From assembly GCF_004027225.2 (NCBI RefSeq), contig NC_044291.2, forward strand, positions 11,702,707 through 11,766,706: a stretch of 64,000 nt of DNA. Direction: 5' to 3'. Of this stretch, positions 21,901 through 32,700 are shown in pieces. Position numbers and translations under genes: made by a program. Under the pieces are notes generated by a model, which saw nothing but the letters and a program-made list of their open reading frames with translations, made no database searches and was not told where the DNA came from. Source of the DNA: Strigops habroptila (taxonomy: Eukaryota; Chordata; Aves; Psittaciformes; Psittacidae). How positions within the stretch are numbered: position 1 is the first letter of the stretch; each line of letters opens with the position of its first letter.

Positions 21901-23255
21901 CTGCAGCGACCTGGTGAGGAGTCACGTGAGGTATCGTATCCAGGGAGATCTGGAATGACCATTATAGATGAAGCTGTGATTTATTTACCACCCCTCCAAA
22001 GACTTACTTTTCCTGGATTAATTTCTCCCCTGGAGCTTTGTCCTCACTCCAGTCTGGCTGGGAATGTGTGACAAGCTCCCAGACCTTCCCTTCGCTCCTT
22101 CCCAAGGCAATTTAGATCCACGAAGACATTTTGATGGTGCCTTTCAGTGTCTTGTGCTGTCCTACCCTTCCTCCTCACTTCCTGCACTTACTCCCTCCTC
22201 CTGTCCCCTCCATTACCCTGCTCGGAGCTATTTCTCTGACCTCTGGGAACATCTGCTGCCGTAGGGGGGTCCACATATTAATTTGAGTTCCTCCATAGCT
22301 TTAGTACATCTGGGGTTCCTCCGTAGCTCTGGTACCTATGGAGTTTCTCTATAGCTTTGCATGACGCCATAATTGTTTGTTTCCTATGGACCAACTGCTC
22401 CTCCTGAGCCAGAGGAGACACCAGCCTTCTGTTACCCGCTCTCCAGCTGCTCTTATCCCTACCAGTGTTTCCCTTCCCTCTGTAGTTATGCCCTTGTTTA
22501 CCAGCTCCTGCTCTTCCAGCGCAACCCAAACCAGCAGGGACAGGACATGCCTCTCCTTGACATTCAATCTCTTTGTGGTTCAAAGCCTGGCATCAGATCC
22601 CTGAAGGCTTCTGCCATCCTGCTGGCTGCCTCCTTGCATTAAGAGGAGTGTCCATGGAGGCTGCCAGCATCTCAAGCACCCTAGCCCTTGCTGTGGCACC
22701 CAGCCTTGGCTGGCTGCTGCTCCCTCTCTCTCTGCTCACACCCCATCCCAGCTGCTGGGCACCAGGACAAAGCCACAGCCCACCCCAGCATCTCTGCACT
22801 GTGGAGCACATCCCCAGCACGGTGGGGTTGTTCTTCTTGGAGGGAGCTGGCAATGTCACTTGAGGGTGCTCAAGTCTCCTCAGCCTGGCACCCACCTCCT
22901 CTTCGCTCCCACCGAAGATGCTCCCACACTTCCCCCTGGAAGGACCTGCCGACAGCTCCAATAGCTTCTTGGAGCTTGTGCAAATCTGATCATCTCCTCA
23001 GTGCTCTTTCTGTGGATTCAGTAGCTTTAGGCTCACACTCAGGATATTCTGTATTTCATCTTCATTTATCCCCAGGCTCCAGTTTCTCATTAGATTCAGA
23101 GTCTTTCCTTCTTCCTGCAGGCCAATGTCTCTGCTTTTCCTTGCTGCCCTCAAGTCTGTTTGAAGCACACAGTCACCTTCAGATGCCTTTCTGGTCCTCC
23201 TATGATCTCTCAGATTCTCAGAGGTCCCTCCCTTGCATCGTTTTTTAGGTGTGAA
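18980..23255. other. Intergenic stretch, mostly unassigned
   Basis: About 4.3 kb with no recognised gene apart from the Cys-rich open frame at 19,087–19,539 (separate entry). 20,400–22,300 is more AT-rich and could contain decayed repeats, which I could not assign to a family. Confidence 0.45.
19087..19539 (+). other. Unrecognised Cys-rich open frame / candidate exon
   Basis: An ATG-initiated frame of 150 codons. Its second half has regularly spaced cysteines (GLCSAITDCAV, PSDCEEHIE, HTSCEERK). A plausible internal exon exists inside it: acceptors CCTTGCAG near 19281 or CCCGCAG near 19304, and a donor AAG|GTAGGC at about 19474. The stretch from SDCEE resembles lipocalin exon 3 only weakly (a Cys, a long beta strand, then a turn), and no flanking lipocalin exons were found. 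I do not recognise the family, and it may be a chance open frame. Confidence 0.25.
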
Positions 23256-23261
23256 CATGAG

Positions 23262-23800
23262 CATTAGAATCATATTAATCGTGGAACGGTTTGGGTTGAA
23301 GGGACCTTACAGCTCACCCAGTTCCAACCCCTGCCATGGGCAAGGACACCTTCCACTAGAGCAGGTTGCTCCAAGCCCCTGTGTCCAACCTAGCCAGGGG
23401 ACACTGCCAGGGATGGGGCAGCCACAGCTTCTCTGGGCACCCTGTGCCAGCGCCTCAGCACCCTCACAGGGAAGAGCTTCTGCCTAAGAGCTCATCTCAA
23501 TCTCCTCTCTAGCAGCTTAAAGCCATTCCCCCTTGTCCCATCCCTACAGGCCCTTGTCCAAAGCCCCTCTCCAGGTTTCCTGGAGCCCCTTTAGGCACTG
23601 GAGCTGCTCTAAGGTCTCCCCTTAAGGAGCCTTCTCTTCTCCAGGCTGCCCCAGCCCAGCTCTCTCAGCCTGGCTCCAGAGCAGAGCTGCTCCAGCCCTC
23701 GCAGCATCTCTGTGGCCTCCTATGAGCTCGCTCTAACAGCTCCACATCCCTCTTGTGTTGCTGCCCCAGAGCTGGATCCAGTGTTCCAGTGGGGTCACAC
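23262..23800 (-). mobile_element. CR1 LINE fragment
   Basis: Minus-orientation CR1 with its 3' tail (diverged 'gaatcatattaatcgtgg') at the low end and the body reaching the 'gagctggatccagtg' block. It is of the same type as the copies at 5.3 and 31.4 kb. Confidence 0.9.
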
Positions 23801-23804
23801 ATCT

Positions 23805-24340
23805 CCAGTGCACTATTTGCAAACAGACTTTGTCTGTAACATTTAAAGATGTCTGTTTTTTGAGCTCTGCTCTCACAGCCTGTCATGGATAAGGGAAAGC
23901 AGGAGATCTTGCTGTACCTTCTGTAATGGTGTAGACACAGTGTGCTCCCATGAAGGACAGCAACTGTTCAGGCAGGCCCAACCTGTCACATTTTGTGGGA
24001 TCTTTAGACCAGTCTCCTGTTGCAGCCCAGGGAATCTGGAGGGGTGAGAGGAGCTGCTCTCATTTGACAGACCCTGGGATCCTTCTCAAGCACAGTGGTG
24101 ATGTCACAGCTCATTCTGGTGTTCTTCAGGTGACACATGGTTGGGGTTGCCTCAAGGATTGAACCCCCATGGGCTGACACCAGCCCCCACCGGCGTATCT
24201 CCCCGAGCTCTGGGCAAGGTGTGAGGAGTGCGGGGCAGAGGCACAGCTTCAGCCCACCACAGAGCAGAGCCCAGGGCTGCCCCATGATAGGGGAGAGCAC
24301 TCACCATCCTTCTACCTGTCCTTACCTCCTGCTCTCCCTG
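23805..24340. other. Upstream region of the olfactory receptor
   Basis: No coding signal. The last bases before the start codon read CTCCCTGTAG, a good splice acceptor, so the transcript probably has an upstream non-coding exon somewhere to the left. Confidence 0.5.
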
Positions 24341-24343
24341 TAG

Positions 24344-25324
24344 ATGAGCCCCAAGTCCCTGCAGCAGGGAAATCTCAGCAGCCCCACCACGTTCCTTCTG
24401 TTGGGATTCTCCAATGCCTACAGAGCACAGGTGACCCTCTGCCTGTTCTTCTCGCTCATTTACCTGGTGACAGTCCTGGGGAACCTGCTCATCGTGACCC
24501 TCGTCTGGCTGGATGCCCACTTGCAATCCCCCATGTATTTCTTCCTGGGCCACCTCTCCTTCCTGGACATCTGCTACTCCTCTGTTACCCTCCCTAAAAT
24601 CCTTGGAGACTCCTTCTCACCACAGAAGACCATCTCCTTTGTGGGCTGCATCACACAGATCTACTTCTTCCTTTGCTTCGGAGGCTCTGAGTGTGTGCTC
24701 CTGGCTGCCATGGCCTACGATCGGTACCTGTCCATCTGCCACCCCCTCCGCTACCCCGTGCTCATGAGCAGGAGGATGTGCCACTGCTTAGTGGCCATTT
24801 CGTGGATGAGTGGCTCCCTCTCATCTCTGATCCAGGCCTTCCTCACAGCCCGCCTGCCCTTCTGCAGCTCCAACATCATCGACCACTTGTTCTGCGAGAT
24901 GCCTTTCTTGCTGCAGGCGTCCTGCAGCCCCAATGCCCCCCTCAACAAGGCTGCCTTGTATGCTCTGGCTGGGACTATTGCGATGGGCTCCTTCCTCCTC
25001 ACTCTTGTGTCGTACGTTCATATCATTGGGGCTGTCCTCCAGAAGGGAGTGGGGATGCAGAAGGCCTTTGCTACCTGCACCTCCCACCTGACTGTGGTGT
25101 CCCTGTTCTTCGGCGCCGGGGCCGTGGCATACCTGGTGCCTCACTCCAGTGGCTCCAAGGAAATGGACAAGGTCCTCGCCCTGCTGTATGCCGCTGTGAC
25201 CCCCATGCTCAACCCCATCATCTACAGCTTGAGAAACAGCGAGGTCAAGGGCGCCATCAGAAAAGCCCTTTGCAGGGGGAGGTTACAGATGTCCACCGAG
25301 GGTTCAGGCATTGCCACTGAGTGA
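24344..25324 (+). CDS. Olfactory receptor, class II, intact
   Basis: Seven-transmembrane odorant receptor of 326 aa in one exon, expected in the plasma membrane of sensory neurons and coupled to G-olf. Visible motifs are: N-glycosylation site NLS at residue 10; GN in TM1 (46–47); PMYFFL at 63–68 in TM2; MAYDRYLSICHPLRY (123–137) at the end of TM3, with LS in place of the usual VA; Cys102 of the conserved extracellular disulfide; KAFATCTSHL (240–249) before TM6; and PMLNPIIYSLRN (287–298) in TM7. The frame is full length with no interruption. A splice acceptor ends directly at the ATG, typical of receptors with a separate 5' exon. It is the only receptor gene in the window. I cannot assign the subfamily safely. 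Confidence 0.95.
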   Translation: MSPKSLQQGNLSSPTTFLLLGFSNAYRAQVTLCLFFSLIYLVTVLGNLLIVTLVWLDAHLQSPMYFFLGHLSFLDICYSSVTLPKILGDSFSPQKTISFVGCITQIYFFLCFGGSECVLLAAMAYDRYLSICHPLRYPVLMSRRMCHCLVAISWMSGSLSSLIQAFLTARLPFCSSNIIDHLFCEMPFLLQASCSPNAPLNKAALYALAGTIAMGSFLLTLVSYVHIIGAVLQKGVGMQKAFATCTSHLTVVSLFFGAGAVAYLVPHSSGSKEMDKVLALLYAAVTPMLNPIIYSLRNSEVKGAIRKALCRGRLQMSTEGSGIATE

Positions 25325-25329
25325 CCTCC

Positions 25330-26895
25330 ACGCTCCCTGAGGCAGAGATGCGGCTCTCAGTGACCCAACAAACATGAAGGGGTCTGGTGGTGCTGGTGAG
25401 GGCACAGCTGGCAGCTCCTCGCCCTCCCTCACCAACATATCCAGTACTCAGAGCCGTTATTGCCCGATGGGGACTCATGGGCTGGGTACCTGATTCACAG
25501 CATTGCCTCCCCTTGTGTGTGTGTCTGCAGAGCCAGGTTGAGCTCGCAGTGCCAGCTTCAGAAAGCCCAGCTCACTGGGCAATGAGCTGTGCCTCACCCC
25601 ATCCCAGGACCCAGATACTGTCCTTCCAGTGTGGAGCACTGCAGAAGTCTTCACCGCCTTGGGCCGGTAGCAGAAGGAGGGGGCACAACATCCTCTGGAG
25701 AACTGGATAGACCAGGAGGGGTATTGTAAAATTACTGATTGCTTGGACACTGAGTTCTCCCAGTAAGTGATTCTGGGAACTTGTTTCCTAAGGAATAGGC
25801 ATTGCCCCATAGAGGAGCTGTGCTGGCTATCCATACACTGCCCTGTATGGGATGGTGCCTTTGGTAAGCCTTGTTTTTTAATCATATAGAATAGAATAGA
25901 ATATCTACACCAGAGCTGTGCCAGGCTTTCTGTAATGAGCTTTTATGCCTCAGTCGAGCCTTTTCCAAGGTGGATCGCTGTGCAGAGCACAGCAGTAATG
26001 CTGGGCTGCTTGTATCTCCTGATAAGTGGTGAATAATCTTGTCTGGGCTGGACCTGCAGACACTGCAGAGCCGGATGTCTTTCCCTTAACGCAATAAATT
26101 ATGTATAAGTAGGAAAACCACGATCAGGGGATTGATCTTTGTTGTTTCAGGAGTCAAAGTTAAGTTTGGGAACGGAGAGCTACTTCCATGTGCAAAACGG
26201 TGGTGATAAGGCAGGAGCTTGAGTGGAAAAGGAGATTAATCTGGTTCACGATGTGCCTTCAGGAGGGTTCAGGGGCTCCCAGCAGCACATGGGGCCAGGA
26301 AGGTGTTACTTCGTGGCTGTAAAAAAAAGGGGGGTGAAAAGATGCTGTGACCACGGCTCAGTGTGTGCAAGAAGGTACACCTCGAGGCACAGCAAAACGG
26401 ACCTGGCCAAATGCTGGGTTGGGATTTCTTTACAAGTAAGACTCCATAATACTCTCACCTGGTGGTTTTCTGTGACTGGAAATAGCCCTGTCCCTGATGG
26501 AACCAAGGATTTCCCAGTAGGAACCCAAGGTGCCTTATCCCACTCAGGTGAGGCTACATCTTGTCCTCCCAGGGCACACGGACAAGGCAGAGCCAGTTGG
26601 GGAACCCAGTTTTTAGGACGTCTACAAAATCAGCAGCTCCTTTGGAAATGCAACAGGAATTTCACATCCCTTCGCAGGGGGAAGGGCCCCAGGACAGGGT
26701 GAGGCAGGGCTGTCTGCCACTCCTCTGCTCTCTCAGCTGACAGGGAAACCTCTGATTTCATGACTGCTCCTGCCAGTTGTAGCTACTTTCGTATCTGTTA
26801 TGCATCTCCGGAGGTGACAGGCAGGGGAAGAAGATGGAGAATTCCTGTGGCAGGAAAGGGTCAGGCACCAGAATCCTGAATGTGCTCTGTGCTCA
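25330..26895. other. Intergenic, after the olfactory receptor
   Basis: No recognised gene. A short ATAGA-type run at about 25885–25902 may be the tail of an eroded CR1. An open frame at 26223–26702 (159 codons) contains a basic Cys-containing patch but no known domain; I do not call it a gene. Confidence 0.45.
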
Positions 26896-26900
26896 GCCTT

Positions 26901-27180
26901 CAGCTGTGGTCTCCAAAGCAGGGTGCGTATGCCCTAGCAAGAGAATGCTAGGGTTCAGGAAAAAAGTATTTTTTGGTACCATTAATAAATAGAGTCAAAT
27001 AAAATTATATCAGAACTGGTGTTTATTTAATCTTTATCTTGTCTTCTTAAAATGTCTATTACTGTGTATGTTTTATAGTGTACATTTATAGAATTTATGA
27101 ATAAATATATATATTGGGGTGCATGCTCAGAAGCTATTCACTGATAAGGGCATGCAACCAAAACTGTTTGGAGAGCACTG
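26901..27180. mobile_element. Short hAT-like non-autonomous DNA transposon
   Basis: A 280-bp AT-rich segment bounded by imperfect inverted ends: CAG(CT)GTGGTCTCCAAA on the left, and on the right a complement beginning CAGTGCTCTCCAAA. Both are followed inward by a GCATATGCCCT-like block. The CAG…TCTCCAAA ends are typical of hAT/Charlie-type elements. No coding capacity. I could not confirm an 8-bp target duplication, so it is probably old. Confidence 0.55.
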
Positions 27181-27663
27181 CTCTACACTGCTCTATACCA
27201 CCACAGCAGAGCAAAAGAGTCTGTGGGAGTGAAGCTTTACCCATAGCAAAGGAAGATTTAAGGATGAAATGGGGACCACTTATGCAAACGGGACATATCC
27301 AGCCTCTGGGACAAGGCAGGATGCAGCCCAGGGTGCCAAGGAGCTCTTCTGGGGCTCTCCATCACTCTGGAGCCTCTTGTTTTGACCCCCCAGAAAGCCT
27401 CAGTGGGTTGAAGCTGACAGGGAATTTCTCACCCCACTTCTCGTGACCTCTTGCCAAGGCCCTGCGGGGGGTTGCTCGGTTGGAACACACAGTTAGGCTG
27501 TAGGTGGGGAGAAGCCCAGCTCATGATGTTACCTGTGCACTGGCACCGGCTGTCACACGGCCGGGGGTGAGGGAGGGTTTGATCTGCTGCCCTGAGGATC
27601 CGTCTGCAGGGTTAAGAGCTGGGAGGTGCCTGCAGAGCTCATCTTTCTGGAGGTGTGCTGAAG

Positions 27664-27759
27664 ATGAAGGTCGTTTTCTTGCTCTTGGAGTTGATGCTTC
27701 CATTGGTGCTTCAGGCCTGGGCAAAAATCCCTCTGAAGGAATGTTTTGATGGAGAGAAG
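27664..27759 (+). pseudogene. Orphan lipocalin-type first exon
   Basis: The ATG at 27664 opens a 32-codon exon: a hydrophobic signal peptide (VVFLLLELMLPLVLQAW), then KIPLKECFDGEK, ending at a GT donor in phase 0. The exon is exactly 96 bp, as in the LCN15 and Ex-FABP genes here. Its end has the same pattern as theirs ([22 protein letters not shown]): a hydrophobic-Pro pair, then F, then three residues, then K at the splice site. An extra Cys precedes the F. I found no TATA box at the usual distance and no GxW exon 2 downstream; fossil retrovirus pieces begin about 150 bp further on. Likely a broken or displaced fourth lipocalin gene; a live gene with distant or very diverged exons is not excluded. 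Confidence 0.55.
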
Positions 27760-27904
27760 GTCACGCTGCTGGAGGGGGTTTTCCCATGGTGGAGGATGGG
27801 GAAGATGCTTTGCTTGGACACAGTCTCCACAAGGGAGCAGAGGTCAGACAAAACCCACCTGCCTGGTTTTGCAAGGACCCCAGTTCATCCCTCAGGCTGA
27901 ACCC

Positions 27905-28330
27905 TCACACGATAGTGTCATCAATGTATTGCAGGTGTTCTGGAGCTTGCCCCTGTTCCCATGCAGTCTGGATCAATCCATGGCAGATGGTAGGGCTGTG
28001 TTTCCACCCCTGGGGCAGTCAGTTCCAAGTGTACTGGATGCCCCTCTAAGTGAAAGCAAACTGTGGCCTGCACTCTGCTGCCAAAGGGATTGGGAAAAAT
28101 GCACTGGCTTAAGCTTTGAGACAAGCATATGCTACTGGCAGGATCAACCAGGTACCTTTTGGTAAATGTGTATCCCAGTGTTTGAAAGTCCCACCACCCA
28201 TTGCTCTCAGTGTAGTTTTTAACAGCCCATTGTACTGTCTGATTTTCCCAGAGGCTGGTGCATGGTAGGGGATGTGATATAGTCAATCTGTCAATCCTGT
28301 CCATGTCTGGGCTGGGTGTGGTTTTCCGCC
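27905..28330 (-). mobile_element. Fossil ERV-L-like retrovirus pieces (RT and integrase)
   Basis: On the minus strand, 28,110–28,330 encodes an integrase-like piece (with YNGLLKTTL and the Gly-rich, TFKHWDTHL block typical of bird ERV-L pol). 27,905–28,110 encodes a reverse-transcriptase piece reaching the catalytic LQYIDD block. The two are in the same orientation but in reversed order relative to a normal pol gene, so this is a rearranged, broken, old remnant or two separate remnants. No LTR, gag or env was recognised. The element may extend further toward 29,700, but I cannot show that. Confidence 0.75.
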
Positions 28331-28334
28331 TACA

Positions 28335-31300
28335 GCATCTGGGATCCGCAGGGATCCCTCAGGCTCCCTGGCTTTTGGCAGCACAACATTTAGGTGCTTG
28401 GACACTTTAGTGGGGGAGTCACTGGGTAGTGAGATCTTGCATTGAGTTAACTCTTTATGGCAGACCGCTCTGCCTGGCAGAAGATATGCTGGTTGAGCAG
28501 TCAGCAGCTTGGGCAGAGGAGGGAATGGAGGGTTCCTGCTCTATCCCTGAATTTCTCATTGCTCTACATATTAATGGATGCAGCACCATGCTCTCCAGCT
28601 CGCTGGGCACTGGTGCACCATCACCATAGTGTCACATTCTAGCTAGGTTAAAGACCTCAAGAAAAATGAGATGTCTGTGAGTACCATATGTCACTATGAA
28701 ATAGGCATCAAAACTTTAATTCATGGGTGGGTGTCAATGCAAATCTTCCCATTTGCTGTGGCTTTCACTCAGGGCTCTGCTCCTTCTTGCTCTTCACCTG
28801 GGTTTGCTCTTGAGTTCTTCATAGAGCACAGAGAAAACTACACACATGGCTGCTGGTGTGTGCAGTGCAGCGCAGAGCTGTCAGGAGCTGGTCTCTCACC
28901 TCCAACCTGGAATGGTGATCAGCCAGCTCCGTCAGTGGACATGGCACATGGATGGCATCCACATCCTGGAGGCTTCAGGAGGTGAGACCAAAGGGGCTGC
29001 TGTGCCAGAGCTCTGCACCCAGGCAGAAGTTTCTTCTTTTGCCTAGCACTGGATAGAGGTTCCCCCCATTAGCTCTGCATTCAGCCCAATTAATTGGGTG
29101 ATGACTCTGTTCCTCCTAGAAAGATCTTGGCTAGAAGATGAAGAGAGATGGAAATCTTAGCATTCCCTTGACAGCTTCCTCCCAGACACCCCTAACATTG
29201 CTAATTACAGTGTCTTTAATTGGAATTGCCTGAGCTCAAGTCTCATGTGCAGCTTTGCACCTTCCCCAGAAGCTGTTTGGGCTGGAGCAACCAAATGGCC
29301 TTTGGAGCTGCTTTTTGAGGAGGCCCCCTGGGAAAGCTGAGAGCTTTGCATGCCATCAACTGGAATCCAATGGTCTTTATTTGCTCTCCAGACCTGCAGG
29401 ATGTGAGCAGAATGTGATGGTCCTAAAAGAAACCTGATCAACTTGGTCAATATACAAACTCCTGTAAGTACCAGGGGAGCACAAGGTAGGAGATGGGACC
29501 TGACCCAGCAGCAGGACCATGTATGAACATTGATTAAACCTCCACAACCATGGCATGAACATCAGTGAAACCTATTCCCCACCATGTAGGTGGCAATTTC
29601 ATGTACTACCAGAAGGTGTATCAGGAGGAGCTAGGGATTTCCATGCCCCACTCCCTAGGGTCCCAATATCAGGCCCTTCAGATAATGGTGCTGCCCTGTG
29701 AACACCTCCACCCAGGCGCAGGGAGCCCTGTCCCAGAGCCCGCTCCAGCCCCACGTACCCTCCCAGCTCTCTCTGCAGAGTGTGCTGGAGTCAGGATTTG
29801 CAGGTGGTGCTTCCTGGGTCAGAAAGCTCCCTTTTCTGTGGGGCGCTAAAGTGGTCTCATCCCGGCAACCCTCCATCCTCCTGCAGGTCAAAAAGCAGCA
29901 GGTTAAAGATATGGTTACTGGCCCTACCATGGACACTTGCCCCAGTTCTCCCAGCACCAGCACTTGCTGGTCCCAAATTGAGTTAAAATTGAGAAGCATT
30001 AATGACTACAGAGCTGGAGCAAATCAGAGAGCAAAGAAAATGCAGGGTCTTTCCTTTAGAAGTAAAATTCCAGACAGCTGGTGGGAGTGAGAAGCCAAGA
30101 AAATCAAGGAAAAAAGGGAATGTTAAGCTGTCTATTCTGCTGGAGGCAGATGACAAGGCTGCAGAGCACTGTCCCCATGGCTATGCTGTCACCCACCTCT
30201 GCCTGCGCTGTCCTGTGCAGCTGTGGTGGCAGCAGGCACCGCAGGCAGGGAGCAGCCCCTGCCCAGCGCTCCCAGCACTCTGTGGCTCCAGCCACCGCTC
30301 CAGCAAACCTTGGAAGCCCAGGAGCCACTGACAGCCAGCCAGGGCCCCAAGGACACTCTAACGCGGCCCCCTCTGTGCACGCCATTGGCTGGGACCAAGC
30401 CCAGGCACATGTCAGGGCACCGGCCACGGGAATCCCTCCTCCAAGAATAAGCAAGGAAGAGCCAGCACATGTCGGCCAGCGGGAGCCTGGGCAGCAGGTC
30501 CCATCCGGCGTCGTGCCAAGGTCTCAGGTCTGTGCCCGGAGCACGGGGCTGGAGATCAGCTGCCTGGGTTTTGCAAAGCTGTCTGCCTTGGCTCAGGGTG
30601 CGGGGAACCCCTTGCAGTGATGCTGGGATGACAACTTGGGATCCTGGCTGGACACAGTGGTCAGCATCGCCAGGGTGTCTGTGGGGCATCCCTAGAGCTG
30701 GTGGCATTGGAGGCACAACACCAATGAGACCCACTGTCCTTCAGCCAGATGGGATGTTTGTGCTCCAAGGAGGACCCAAGGGTTAGAAAACAAACCCTAG
30801 AGATGTGAGACCAGTCCAGGGTATGTCTGGATGAGGGTATGGAGGGGGTTCAGAAGTGGGCTCACCCCAGAGGGACCTAGGTATGTGGATGTGACAAGGA
30901 GGGAGGGATGTTTTGACTGCGCACGGCTCTGCCCAAGGCTGGTGGCTGCAGCTGAGGTCTGGCAAACTCAGCACTCACAACCAGGAACCACAGCCACTGG
31001 GCAGACAGGGACATAACACTCCTGCCATAGCCCGGGCATGGCCTCAGCAGCAACGTGACCCACACATGGAATTTCCTGGCCATTCATTCCCAAACTTTCA
31101 TCCCCAGTTTGTGCCATTCCTGTTGGGACTGGAGCAGTAACAGGGTCCAAACATCCCCTGAGCTCTGCTGCTGGAGCTTGGCATCGCTGCTGCCCTATGC
31201 TCCTCACCTCTCTGCGTGCAGTCTGCATTGCTGGTTTCAAAATTTATGTCATCTGTCCCAGCTGGCACATAGAGACAACCCCACACAACACTGTGATGCT

Positions 31301-31430
31301 GCCAAGCCAACAAGCGCTCAGAGCGGCTGTCCCATCCTGGCATGCTGGAAAACACTCATGTTTAAAGGAGGGTGGTTTGGGGGCAGGATAAGCCTCAGTT
31401 TATGCCTCACTGATGGCCTTAATGCTAACA
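28335..31430. other. Intergenic, unassigned
   Basis: About 3 kb without a recognised gene. It may include further decayed retrovirus-derived sequence up to about 29,700. 30,180–30,780 is GC-rich with open frames on both strands and no family signature. Confidence 0.4.
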
Positions 31431-31436
31431 AAGGGA

Positions 31437-31884
31437 TCATAGAATAAGAAAATGGTTTGTGTTGGACCTTACGGCTCACCCAGTTCCAACCCCCTGCCAT
31501 GGGCAGGGACACCTTCCACTAGAGCAGGTTGCTCCAAGCCCCTGTGTCCAACCTGGCCTTGAACACTGCCAGGGATGGGGCAGCCACAGCTTCTCTGGGC
31601 ACCCTGGGCCAGCGCCTCAGCACCCTCACAGGGAAGAGCTTCTGCCTAAGAGCTCATCTCAATCTCCTCTCTGGCAGGTTAAAGCCATTCCCCTTGTCCT
31701 GTCCCTACAGGCCCTTGTCCAAAGCCCCTCTCCAGGTTTCCTGGAGCCCCTTTAGGCACTGGAGCTGCTCTAAGGTCTCCCCTTCAGGAGTCTTCTCTTC
31801 TCCAGGCTGCCCCAGCCCAGCTCTCTCAGCCTGGCTCCAGATCAGAGCTGCTCCAGCCCTCGCAGCATCTCTGCGGCCTCGTCT
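31437..31884 (-). mobile_element. CR1 LINE fragment upstream of NPDC1
   Basis: Minus-orientation, 5'-truncated CR1. The 3' tail is at about 31437 and the body ends at 'cgcagcatctctgcggcc', immediately before the NPDC1 CpG island. The sequence is very close to the copies at 23.3 and 36.7 kb. Confidence 0.9.
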
Positions 31885-31889
31885 GTGGC

Positions 31890-32700
31890 GCTAGATTCAG
31901 TGCTCCATCACCACCACCCGCCCCGCGATCCCGCCATCACCGCGGACGTGTCCATCCCCCGTCGGCGGGATCGAACCCCTCGGGCCCGCAGGGTTGTGCA
32001 GGATGGGCTGGACCGATGCGGGATGCGGGATGCGATGAAGGTTCCCGCGGTGCTGCAGGAGGGGCGGGGCTGCGGCTCCACCCCCCAGGGGGGCGTGACC
32101 AGCCGGATGGCCCCGCCCCGGCCCCGCCCCGCCGCTCCCGCCGCTCCCGCCGCCCGCGGCCCGCACCGGCCGGTGCACGATGGTGTCTGCCCGGGGCGCT
32201 GCCCGCCGCGGAGCGCTGCTGCTGCTGCTGCTGGCCGCGCTCGGGGCCTGCGGCCCGCGCCTCGCCCGTGCCGGTGAGTGCGTGCGCGGGGCCGCCCCGT
32301 GACCCCCGTGTCCTTCCCCGCCCCCCCCCGCGGGACCGCGGGTGCTCCTATCCCCTTCCCGAGGGACCCGCGTGGCCCCTCCCGCCGCCATCCCGGTGCG
32401 GTTATTCCCCCCATCCCCATCCCCGCGAGCGCTCCGCATGCCCGGGTGCTCGGGCTTCCATCCCCCGGGTCCTTCCCCGCACCGCCCGGGCATGGGGGAG
32501 ACGCTGCCGTGGGCTCGGGGCCGTTCGGCATCCCCACGGCTGGCAGCGGGGTGCGAACTGCTCTTGGGTCCCCCCTGCGCTGCCCACCCGGTGTCTGCCC
32601 CCCCCACCTCCCCCGCTCCCCCCGTTACCGGGGCCGGGCAGCGCCAACGCCATCCCCCCGCTGCTGTAGGCAGGGCCCCCCCTGGGGGCAGCTGCGCAGG
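31890..32700. promoter_or_regulatory. NPDC1: CpG island at NPDC1 promoter and first exon
   Basis: Dense CpG with several CCCCGCCCC Sp1-type boxes between 32,060 and 32,165, no TATA box, and the NPDC1 start codon inside. A typical broad promoter, in contrast to the TATA promoters of the lipocalins. Confidence 0.75.

Noticed and set aside
26223-26702. 159-codon plus-strand frame with a basic Cys-containing segment
   Set aside because: No homologue or domain recognised, no promoter or poly(A) context; probably chance.
32180-32273. Possibility that this CpG-island signal-peptide exon belongs to a separate gene rather than NPDC1
   Set aside because: The phase-1 donor matches NPDC1 exon 2, the signal peptide is what NPDC1 needs, and no other exon in 32–45 kb fits. 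Kept as NPDC1 exon 1, pending cDNA.
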